61,651 nt of DNA from assembly GCA_943329845.2 (NCBI GenBank), contig CALQFM020000016.1, positions 1-61,651 on the forward strand, read 5' to 3'. This DNA comes from Candidatus Kuenenia stuttgartensis. Its GTDB lineage: Bacteria > Pseudomonadota > Alphaproteobacteria > SMXS01. Below the pieces are notes generated by a model, which saw only the letters and a list, made by a program, of their open reading frames with translations, did not search any database and was not told where the DNA came from. Each line of letters starts with the position of its first letter. Within the stretch, counting starts at the first letter, position 1. Below, piece after piece: positions 37,883 through 45,115 of this stretch. A program made the translations under genes and the position numbers.

Positions 37883-38495
37883 GCGCAGGCCCCTCGCCGT
37901 CCATGCGCAAGAGATGGCGCACCGCTCCTGCGACGAAACGGGCCCATGCCGGATCGCCCACTAGGTTCCCGGCCAGGGTTTCGTGATGCGCCAGCCCCGC
38001 CATGAAAATATGGATGAAGCTCTGCATGTAGACGGGGTGTAGATCCGCCGGCAGATCACCGTCGGCGATACCAGCTGCGAGTCCGAGCTTCAGCCGTTCG
38101 GCCGTGCCGGCCACGAAGCCGCGGGCCAGCGCGGCCACGTCCGGGTCGATGGCGGCAGCCGAGTACATTTCGGCGATCAGCCGACGCAGCATGTGGAACT
38201 CCGTCGCAGTCAGAAGCGCCGCGGATTCCGGCAGCGCCTCGACCGCGCCACGGTCGTCATGGCGCGCCAGCGGCGAACGGGCGACCGCGTCGGTGAACAC
38301 CGTGACCAGCAACTGGGCCTTGTTTTCGAAATGACGGTAAACCGCCGGCTCGGTCACGCCGACGCGCTCGGCGACGGCCTTCATCGTGGTCTCGCGATAG
38401 CCGCGTTCGGCGATCAGCCGGCTGGCTTCGTCAATGATCCGCTGCCTGGTTCCCGCACCGCGCGAAACGGGTTCGATTGCACGTGTCATGGCCAT
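37875..38495 (-). CDS. TetR/AcrR family transcriptional regulator
   Basis: The 206-residue product has an N-terminal helix-turn-helix (TRQRIIDEASRLIAERGYRE TTMKAVAERVGVTEPAVYRHF, about residues 16-56) and a variable ligand-binding domain. An alternative start two codons downstream is equally possible. It is divergent from the P450 gene with a palindrome in between, the classic layout for a local repressor released by a pathway substrate. The ligand is unknown. Confidence 0.92.
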   Translation of the reverse strand: MAMTRAIEPVSRGAGTRQRIIDEASRLIAERGYRETTMKAVAERVGVTEPAVYRHFENKAQLLVTVFTDAVARSPLARHDDRGAVEALPESAALLTATEFHMLRRLIAEMYSAAAIDPDVAALARGFVAGTAERLKLGLAAGIADGDLPADLHPVYMQSFIHIFMAGLAHHETLAGNLVGDPAWARFVAGAVRHLLRMDGEGPARE

Positions 38496-38505
38496 CCCGA
38501 CTGTT

Positions 38506-38521
38506 GTTAGTTATTACTAAC
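38506..38521. promoter_or_regulatory. TetR-type operator palindrome
   Basis: GTTAGT-TATT-ACTAAC is a perfect inverted repeat with 6-bp arms in the 68-bp gap between the TetR gene and the P450 gene. Position and symmetry fit the operator of the adjacent TetR regulator, controlling both directions. Confidence 0.6.
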
Positions 38522-38563
38522 TCAATTAGGATGTCTGTCAATGCGAACGCGGGGAGGCGATCG

Positions 38564-39772
38564 ATGGCCACGGACTGGAAGCATTACACGCCGCACCTGC
38601 CGGAGCTGATCGACGACCCCTACCCCGCCTATGACTGGCTGCGCGCGCATTCGCCGGTGCATCATGTCGAAAGCGAGGGCATCTGGGCCGTCAGCCGATA
38701 TGCCGACATCGCCGAAGTGGTCCGCGACGACAAGGTGTTTTCCAACGACGAAGGCGTCGGCTACGCCCGCAACAAGGCCGGCCTGGGCCTGACCAGCATC
38801 GACCGGCCGCATCACACCACCCTGCGCCGCCAGATGCTGCAGCATTTCTCGCGCGGCTCGGTCGGCCAACACAAGGCGCGCGCCGAAGCGCTGCTCAACG
38901 AACTGCTGGACGAGGTCATCGATGTGCCGGGCGCCAACCTGGCGCAAAAAGTGTCGATGCCCTTCCTCGCCCGGCTGGTCGGTGAGTGGATGGGCATCCC
39001 GCCCGGCGACATCAAGTTCGTCAACGACGGCGCCACCGCCGCCTCGCTGGTCATGGCCGGCGATTTCTCCGAGGAGCCGGTGAAGCAACTGGCAAGCTTC
39101 GGCCAGTACTTCGACGCCATGGCGCTGCGGCAGGAAGCGGCGCGGGACGCCGGCGCGTTTTGTCCCGGCCAGCTCCGCACCCTGAGCGACGCGCTGTTCA
39201 CGCCCACGCCGGACGGCTACGAACTGACCCACGATGAGACAACCCAGATGCTCGCCCTGCTCGCCGTCGGCGGCAACGAAACCACCGCGCAGTTCCTGTC
39301 GGCGGTTGCCAATTTCCTCGCCGAGCGGCCGGACATCTTCGAGACCATCCGCGGCGACCGTAGCCTAGTGCCCGCCGCCACCGAGGAGCTGCTGCGCTAC
39401 CTGTCGCCGGTGCAGGGCCTGTTCCGCAACACCCTGTCCGCCTACGACCTGAACGGCACGGTCATCCCCGCCGACGTGAAGGTGCTGCTGCTCTACGCTT
39501 CCGGCAATCACGACCCCAGCCACTACGAGAACCCGGGCGAGTTCAGGCTGAACCGCTTCCCGCGCGGCGTCGGCGACGCCGACCACCTCAGCTTCACCGA
39601 GGGCATCCACAAATGCCTGGGCGCCCACCTGGCGCGGCTGATGATCGGCGTGTTCATCAACGGCCTGTGCGACCGGGTGAAGACCATCGAGCTGACCGGT
39701 CCCATGGGACGCTCGCACAACGCCCTCGTCCGGTGTATCGAAACCCTGCCCGTGCATCTGCACGCCGCATGA
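38564..39772 (+). CDS. Cytochrome P450
   Basis: The ATG at 38564 follows GGGGAGGCGATCG and gives 402 residues, the size of soluble class I bacterial P450s. The haem-ligand loop FTEGIHKCLGAHLAR places the axial thiolate at Cys351. The I-helix motif is LAVGGNETTAQF and the ExxR motif is EELLRYLSP. The N-terminal PAYDWLRAHSPVHHV is typical of the CYP100-series bacterial enzymes. It hydroxylates an unknown, probably hydrophobic, substrate and needs a ferredoxin and reductase. The stop overlaps the next start by 4 bp (ATGA), coupling it with an LLM flavin oxidoreductase. Confidence 0.95.
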   Translation: MATDWKHYTPHLPELIDDPYPAYDWLRAHSPVHHVESEGIWAVSRYADIAEVVRDDKVFSNDEGVGYARNKAGLGLTSIDRPHHTTLRRQMLQHFSRGSVGQHKARAEALLNELLDEVIDVPGANLAQKVSMPFLARLVGEWMGIPPGDIKFVNDGATAASLVMAGDFSEEPVKQLASFGQYFDAMALRQEAARDAGAFCPGQLRTLSDALFTPTPDGYELTHDETTQMLALLAVGGNETTAQFLSAVANFLAERPDIFETIRGDRSLVPAATEELLRYLSPVQGLFRNTLSAYDLNGTVIPADVKVLLLYASGNHDPSHYENPGEFRLNRFPRGVGDADHLSFTEGIHKCLGAHLARLMIGVFINGLCDRVKTIELTGPMGRSHNALVRCIETLPVHLHAA

Positions 39773-40677
39773 GGACAACCGTGGAGTTCTACGCCAACCT
39801 GCCCATGCCGCTCGCCGGCAACCCGGCTGACTGGGCGCGCGAGCGCGAGGCCGAGGGCTGGCACGGCATCTGCGCCAGCGACCACCTGTGGGTCGGCCAG
39901 ACCGTCTATCCGCATGTGTTCGTTGTGCTGGCGACGATGGCCGCAGCCACGACGCGCATCCGCCTGACCTCGTCCTTCGCCAACAACCTGTTCCGCTCGC
40001 CGGTGGAGTTCGCCCAGGCCAGCCTGACGCTCAACATGCTGTCGGGCGGCCGCTTCGAGCCGGGACTGGGCGCCGGCTGGATGGGCCAGGAAATGGTCGC
40101 TACCGGCCGCGTGTTTCCCGATGGGCCGACTCGCGTCAGCATGTACCGCGAGGCGCTGACCATCGTCCGCGACCTGTTGCGCACCGGCACCTGCCGCTTC
40201 AAGGGCGAGCATTACAGCGTCGACATCACCGATCCGCCGATGGCCTGCGTGATGGATCCTCCGCCCGACCTGATCGGCTCGGCGAGCGGTCCGCGCGCGC
40301 TGCGCGAGATCACGCCGCTGGTCGACCGGCTGGAGATCACCGCCAGCGGCCGGGCGCTGCGCGGCGGCGCGCTGGACATGGCGGTCTATGCCAGCATCAC
40401 CGAGGACGAGGTGCGCGATGCCGTCGCCCGGGCCCGCGCGGTGCGCGAGGACGTGCCGATCGGCACCTACATCATGATCGCCGCCGGCGACGATCCCAAG
40501 GTGCGCGGCATGGAAACGGCGTTGGGCGACAACTTCTTCTCGCGCTTTGTCGGTCGCCCGGAAAACGTCGCGCAGGCGCTGCTCGACCTGGAGGGCCTGG
40601 GCTTCGACCGCATCCAGCTGACGCCGGTCTCACCCGGCTCGCTCACCTCGGTCGGCCCTTATTTGAAGCTACGCTGA
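39769..40677 (+). CDS. LLM class flavin-dependent oxidoreductase
   Basis: The 302-residue product belongs to the luciferase-like (bacterial luciferase/F420) TIM-barrel family. Family segments are ATTRIRLTSSFANNLFRSPV, LNMLSGGRFEPGLGAGWM, and a C-terminal VGRPENVAQALLDLEGLGFD RIQ. Members use FMN or F420 for monooxygenation or hydride transfer; the cofactor cannot be fixed from sequence. It is translationally coupled with the P450, so both probably act on one pathway. An internal GTG four codons in is an alternative start. Confidence 0.88.
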   Translation: MRTTVEFYANLPMPLAGNPADWAREREAEGWHGICASDHLWVGQTVYPHVFVVLATMAAATTRIRLTSSFANNLFRSPVEFAQASLTLNMLSGGRFEPGLGAGWMGQEMVATGRVFPDGPTRVSMYREALTIVRDLLRTGTCRFKGEHYSVDITDPPMACVMDPPPDLIGSASGPRALREITPLVDRLEITASGRALRGGALDMAVYASITEDEVRDAVARARAVREDVPIGTYIMIAAGDDPKVRGMETALGDNFFSRFVGRPENVAQALLDLEGLGFDRIQLTPVSPGSLTSVGPYLKLR

Positions 40678-40712
40678 CCTTCTCCGTCCGGATATCTGCC
40701 TCTATAGTTCCT

Positions 40713-40781
40713 TGTCATCCCGGCGAAAGCCGGGACCCAGATCGGCGCTGGTCCTGGGTCCCGGCTTTCGCCGGGATGACA
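40713..40781. repeat. REP-like long palindromic repeat
   Basis: Two perfect 28-bp inverted arms (40713-40740 and 40754-40781) flank a 13-bp centre. Each arm begins or ends with TGTCATCCCGG or its complement and contains CCCGGC-GAAA-GCCGGG, itself a GAAA-loop hairpin. Similar dispersed elements (GTCATCCCGGCGAAAGCCGG) are common in alphaproteobacterial intergenic regions. In RNA it would form a very stable hairpin between the LLM gene and xth. I saw no second copy in the window. Confidence 0.85.
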
Positions 40782-40802
40782 GTTTTCCTGTTGGAGACAG
40801 TC

Positions 40803-41573
40803 ATGAAAATAGCCACCTGGAACGTGAATTCGGTGAAGGCGCGCCTGCCGCGCCTGCTGGAATGGCTGAAGGAGGCCAGTCCGGATGTGGCCTTGCTGCA
40901 GGAGATCAAGGTGGTCGACGACGGCTTTCCGGCCATGGAGATCGCCGACCTGGGCTACAACATCGTCACCCACGGCCAGAAGACCTATAACGGCGTCGCC
41001 ATTCTGTCGAAGCACCGGCTGGAGGACGTCTCCATGGGCCTGCCCGGCAACGACGGTTCGGACGTGCAGGCGCGCTACCTGGAAGCCTTCACCGGCGGAG
41101 TCCGCGTCGGCTGCATTTACCTGCCCAACGGCAACCCGGCGCCCGGCGAGAAGTACGACTACAAGCTGGCCTGGATGGACCGGCTTGTCGCTCACGCCCG
41201 CGAGCTGCTGACCTGGGAGGAGAACCTGGTGCTGGGCGGCGACTACAACATCTGCCCGGCCGACGAGGACGTGTGGAGCCCGGCCGCCTTCGCAGGCGAC
41301 GCGCTGTGCCTGCCGCAGAGCCGCAACCGGTTCCGGCAACTGTTGAATCTGGGCTACACCGACGCCATCCGCACCTTCCATCAGGGCCCGCTCTATTCCT
41401 ACTGGGACTACCAGGCCGGCGCCTGGGAGAAGGACCACGGCCTGCGCATCGACCATTTGCTGCTGTCACCGCAGGCGGCGGACCGGCTGACCGCCGCCGG
41501 CGTCGACCGCGCGCCGCGCGGCCGGGAGAAACCGTCCGATCACACGCCGGTGTGGTGCGAGCTGGACGTTTAG
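40803..41573 (+). CDS. xth: Exodeoxyribonuclease III
   Basis: The 256-residue product is an Xth-type AP endonuclease and 3'-5' exonuclease for base-excision repair. Active-site motifs are MKIATWNVNSVKARL at the start, VALLQEIKVVDD with the metal-binding Glu, LVLGGDYNICPADED, and the C-terminal IDHLLLSP...KPSDHTPVWCEL. The ATG at 40803 follows TTGGAGACAG. It is normally found near erpA in this class but is separated from it here by the accessory block. Confidence 0.95.
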   Translation: MKIATWNVNSVKARLPRLLEWLKEASPDVALLQEIKVVDDGFPAMEIADLGYNIVTHGQKTYNGVAILSKHRLEDVSMGLPGNDGSDVQARYLEAFTGGVRVGCIYLPNGNPAPGEKYDYKLAWMDRLVAHARELLTWEENLVLGGDYNICPADEDVWSPAAFAGDALCLPQSRNRFRQLLNLGYTDAIRTFHQGPLYSYWDYQAGAWEKDHGLRIDHLLLSPQAADRLTAAGVDRAPRGREKPSDHTPVWCELDV

Positions 41574-41637
41574 CGTTTCTTTTCTTGCGGCCTCATCTCT
41601 CTCCCGTAATCTGGCCGGGGCAAGAGGGAGACTTCAC

Positions 41638-42639
41638 TTGAACGGATTGCGTTTGATCGCCGTGGCGTGCCTGGGCCTGCTCGCCGCCGCCTGCTCCGAG
41701 CAGAAGAAGGCCGATGTGCCCGCCGAACCCGGCAGGACCCGCATCACCTTCGCCACCGACTGGCGCGCCCAGGCCGAACAGGGCGGCTTCTACCAGGCGC
41801 TGGCGACCGGCGAGTACGCGAAACGCGGGCTCGACGTCACCATCATGCAGGGCGGGCCGGCAGTAAACGTGCCGCAGCTTCTGGCCGCCGGATCTGTCGA
41901 CATGGGCATGGGCTCGAACAGCTTCATCGTCCTTAACCTTGCCGCCGAGAAGGTGCCGGTGAAGGCGGTCGCTGCATTCATGCAGAAGGACCCGCAGGTG
42001 CTGATGGCCCATCCGGACCAGGGCATCAAGTCCATCGCCGACATGAAGGGACGGCCGATCCTGCTCAGCGACGCCTCGGTTACCGCCTTCTGGGTTTGGT
42101 TGAAGGCGAAATACGGCTTCACCGACGACATGGTGCGCAAATACACCTTCAATCCCGCGCCGTTCATCGCCGACAAGAAGGCGATCCAGCAGGGCTACGT
42201 GACCAGCGAGCCCTACACCATCGAGAAGGAGGCCGGGTTCAAGCCCGAGGTGTTCCTGCTCGCCGACGAGGGCTATCCCGGCTATGCGACGATGGTGCTG
42301 GTGCCCGACGCGTTCATCGCGAAGAACCCGGAAGCGGTGCGCGCCTTCATCGAGGCGTCGGCGGCGGGCTGGCAATCCTACCTGAACGGCGACGCCGCGC
42401 CCGGCGACGCGCTGATCCTGAAGGACAACCCGGAAGCGACACAAGACCTGCTCGCCCAGGCCCGCGAGAAGATGAAGTCCTACGGTATCGTCGAGTCCGG
42501 CGACGTCGGCGTCGGCACCATGACCGACGCGCGATGGGCCGAGTTCTTCAAGGTCGCGTCCGAGCAGGGTGTGTATCCGAAGGACATGGACTACAGACAC
42601 GCCTACACGCTCGACTTCCTCAAGCCCGCCGCTCCCTGA
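41638..42639 (+). CDS. ABC transporter substrate-binding lipoprotein (NitT/TauT, NMT1-like)
   Basis: The TTG at 41638 is the start: it follows GAGGGAG at 7 bp and opens a lipoprotein signal with lipobox LAAAC (Cys near residue 20), giving 333 residues. The NMT1/THI5-like fold is suggested by FATDWRAQAEQGGFYQALAT, YAKRGLDVTIMQGGPAVNVP QLL, and AAGSVDMGMGSNSF. Relatives bind nitrate, sulfonates, taurine or pyrimidine precursors of thiamine; none of these is indicated by the neighbours, and no TPP riboswitch precedes the gene. The stop and next start share one base. Confidence 0.88.
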   Translation: MNGLRLIAVACLGLLAAACSEQKKADVPAEPGRTRITFATDWRAQAEQGGFYQALATGEYAKRGLDVTIMQGGPAVNVPQLLAAGSVDMGMGSNSFIVLNLAAEKVPVKAVAAFMQKDPQVLMAHPDQGIKSIADMKGRPILLSDASVTAFWVWLKAKYGFTDDMVRKYTFNPAPFIADKKAIQQGYVTSEPYTIEKEAGFKPEVFLLADEGYPGYATMVLVPDAFIAKNPEAVRAFIEASAAGWQSYLNGDAAPGDALILKDNPEATQDLLAQAREKMKSYGIVESGDVGVGTMTDARWAEFFKVASEQGVYPKDMDYRHAYTLDFLKPAAP

Positions 42640-43385
42640 TGAGCGTCGCCTCCCTCGCCGCCGTCGAGGTCGAGTATCCGGGCCGGGGCAAGGCGCTGGG
42701 GCCATTCGACCTTGCGGTGGCGGAAGGCGAGATCGTCGCGCTTGTCGGGCCATCGGGCTGCGGCAAGAGCACCGCGCTGCGGCTGCTGGCCGGCCTGGAG
42801 CAGCCGACCCGCGGCACGGTCAGCCGCACGCCGGGCCGGGGCGAAACCTCGGTGGTGTTCCAATCCCCTACCCTGATGCCCTGGGCGTCGGCGCTGGCCA
42901 ACGTGGCGCTGCCGCTCGACCTCGCGGGGGTCGACAAGGACGAGGCGCGCAGGCAAGCCGCGGACGCACTGGCGCGCGTGGGTCTGTCCGGCGCAACCGC
43001 CGCCAAGCCGGCGCAGCTTTCCGGCGGCATGGCCATGCGCGTATCGCTGGCGCGGGCGCTGGTGACCGAGCCCAAACTGCTGCTGCTCGACGAGCCGTTC
43101 GCGGCGCTCGACGAGATCACGCGTCGCGACCTGGCCGCGGACATCCATCTCCTGTGGGCCGAGACGCGGCCGGCGGTGATCTTCGTCACCCACAATGTTG
43201 AAGAGGCGGTGTACATGGCCTCGCGCGTCGTGGTGATGAGCGCGTCACCCGGCCGCACCTTCAACATCACTTGGACCGACCCGGTGATGCCCCGGCCTGC
43301 GCATTTCCGTACGACGCTGGAGTTCCGGTCGGCGGCGGAAGCCATCTCCCGCGACCTGGCGGCCAGCATGGGCCGTGCCGCATGA
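42639..43385 (+). CDS. ABC transporter ATP-binding protein (NitT/TauT type)
   Basis: The 248-residue product is a complete ABC ATPase. Walker A is [20 protein letters not shown] near residue 38, the Q loop VVFQSPTLMPWASALANVAL, the signature LSGGMAMRVSLARAL, and Walker B LLLLDEPFAALDEITRRDL, followed by VIFVTHNVEEAVYMASRVVV. It begins in a TGATG overlap with the binding-protein gene and ends in an ATGA overlap with the permease gene, so all three are one operon. Confidence 0.94.
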   Translation: MSVASLAAVEVEYPGRGKALGPFDLAVAEGEIVALVGPSGCGKSTALRLLAGLEQPTRGTVSRTPGRGETSVVFQSPTLMPWASALANVALPLDLAGVDKDEARRQAADALARVGLSGATAAKPAQLSGGMAMRVSLARALVTEPKLLLLDEPFAALDEITRRDLAADIHLLWAETRPAVIFVTHNVEEAVYMASRVVVMSASPGRTFNITWTDPVMPRPAHFRTTLEFRSAAEAISRDLAASMGRAA

Positions 43386-44152
43386 ACCGGGCCATTGTCG
43401 ACATCGCCGCGCCGCTGGTGCTGATCGCCGTGCTGCTGGCGGGCTGGGAAGCGGCGTGCCGGATCATGTCGATCCCCAGCTATTTCCTGCCGCCGCCGTC
43501 CGAGATCGCCAAGGCTGCGGTCAACAGCGCACCGATCCTGTTCATGTCGGCCTGGAACACGCTGTTCATGGCGCTGAAGGCGCTGGTGGTGGCCAGTGTC
43601 CTTGCGTGCGGCGTGGCGCTGGTCGTCGCGCTGAACCAGACCCTGGAAAAAGCCGTGCAGCCACTCGCCGTGGCGCTGCAGGTAACGCCGGTGATCGCCA
43701 TCGCGCCGCAGGTGGTGATCTGGGCCGGCCTCGCGCATCCGGAACGGGCCATCGTCGCGCTGGCGGTCATCGTCGCGTTCTTCCCGATCTTCTCCGGCGC
43801 CCTGACCGGCTTGAAATCGACGGATCCGGACCTGGAACGGCTGTTCGACCTCTATGGCGCGACCCGCTGGCAACGCCTGCGGCGGCTGCGTATCCCGTCG
43901 TCGATCCCCTTCGTCCTGGAGGGCCACAAGGTTGCCGGCGGCCTGGCGGTGATCGGCGCGGTGGTAGCGGAGTTCGTAGCCGGTTCAGGCGGTGCACAGG
44001 GCCTGGCGTGGCGCATCCTCGAATCGAGCAACCGCCTGCAGACCGCCCGGACCTTCGCGGCGGTGATCGTGCTGGCGATCATGGGCGCGCTGCTGCACGC
44101 GGTGCTGCGCTATGCCGAGCGGGCGATCCTGAAGCGGCTGCGTGGCCGCTAG
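43382..44152 (+). CDS. ABC transporter permease (NitT/TauT type)
   Basis: The 256-residue product has about six membrane spans and the EAA-type coupling loop DLYGATRWQRLRRLRIPSSI near residue 155-175. The periplasm-facing PSYFLPPPSEI motif at the N terminus is typical of SsuC/TauC-like permeases. It completes the importer with the two preceding genes. The 3' end overlaps the convergent unknown gene by 4 bp. Confidence 0.93.
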   Translation: MNRAIVDIAAPLVLIAVLLAGWEAACRIMSIPSYFLPPPSEIAKAAVNSAPILFMSAWNTLFMALKALVVASVLACGVALVVALNQTLEKAVQPLAVALQVTPVIAIAPQVVIWAGLAHPERAIVALAVIVAFFPIFSGALTGLKSTDPDLERLFDLYGATRWQRLRRLRIPSSIPFVLEGHKVAGGLAVIGAVVAEFVAGSGGAQGLAWRILESSNRLQTARTFAAVIVLAIMGALLHAVLRYAERAILKRLRGR

Positions 44153-45063
44153 CTGTTGTCCTGGCCGGGCTTGCGGCGGGTCAGGAAGAAGCCGACCAGG
44201 CCGCCCGCGAGTACGACGCCGACGCCAAGGACGATGACCAGCAGGGTTTTGCTGCTGTCCGCGCCGGTCGTGGCGCCGGCGTCCATGCTGGGCGTGAAGC
44301 CCGGGATAGGAGAGGCCGACGCCGCGGGCGGCGCGACCACGCCGCCATTCGCGCTAACCAGCGCGGCCATGTCCGCCTGCATGTCCGCGACCATGTCGGT
44401 ATAGGTCTCGGTGTTCACATAGGGGCGGTAGATGTTCACCGTCACCACGTAGCCATTGATCAGCGTCATGCCGATGACGCAGGCGATCTGCTCGGGCACG
44501 CCTGCCAGTGTCTGGCTCATCAGCAGGCCGGAATAGATCCCGGCGTCGTCCTTCGCGAGAATCCCCAGGCTCTTGAGCTGGCCCATCTGATACCCGCCCT
44601 GCATCGTTTCGTTGATCCGTTGCTGGATCGAGCCTTTCTGGCCGTCGAGATAGGCCTGCATGTCGGCGCCGGCGGCGGCCTTGCTCATCTCCTCGATGAC
44701 CTGGGCGCGCGTGTAGCCGGCCGCGGACATCACCTGACCGCCAGATAGCGGCAGCAGCACGATGGTCCAGTAGGTGATCGGCTGGGCGATGCCCTGGCGC
44801 ATGCTGGCAAGGACGTTGCAGTCGATGAACAGCGCGAGCAGGTTGTTCGTGCCCACATACATCTTGTTCATGGTGGCGAAATATGCGGCGTCGAACTGGT
44901 TCACCGAAGGCTCGATCACGCACTGGCCGTCCGGTGCTTGCATTTCCATGGTCGTGCCGGGAACGATCTGGATCGTCGCCGCGGACGCGGGCAGCGCCGC
45001 GGCCATCGCAAGGCCGCAGAGCACGCTTCCGGCCCATGACGTGAAGGATCGCGGCTTGCCCAT
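44149..45063 (-). CDS. Unknown secreted protein with C-terminal membrane anchor
   Basis: I do not recognise this 304-residue product. The ATG at 45063 follows a near-perfect AGGAGGTGA, and a GTG nine bases upstream overlaps that site and is unlikely. A signal peptide ends near ALPASAA (residue about 29). The mature part has three Cys (GQCVIEPSV, FIDCNVLAS, QIACVIGMTL) and repeated aromatic patterns (FDAAYFATMNKMYVGTNNLL). It ends with a Pro/Ala/Gly linker, a single span (TLLVIVLGVGVVLAGGLVGF) and a short basic tail (LTRRKPGQDNS). The topology is periplasmic domain with the tail in the cytosol. It stands alone between the ABC operon and ilvD. Confidence 0.75.
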   Translation of the reverse strand: MGKPRSFTSWAGSVLCGLAMAAALPASAATIQIVPGTTMEMQAPDGQCVIEPSVNQFDAAYFATMNKMYVGTNNLLALFIDCNVLASMRQGIAQPITYWTIVLLPLSGGQVMSAAGYTRAQVIEEMSKAAAGADMQAYLDGQKGSIQQRINETMQGGYQMGQLKSLGILAKDDAGIYSGLLMSQTLAGVPEQIACVIGMTLINGYVVTVNIYRPYVNTETYTDMVADMQADMAALVSANGGVVAPPAASASPIPGFTPSMDAGATTGADSSKTLLVIVLGVGVVLAGGLVGFFLTRRKPGQDNS

Positions 45064-45115
45064 GTCATTCACCTCCTGAAACGCCCTGCAGGCAGTGTAA
45101 CACGCAGTCCGCGCG

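Noticed and set aside
41574-41637. TPP riboswitch upstream of the NMT1/THI5-like transporter
   Set aside because: The gap is 64 bp and lacks the conserved thi-box segments.
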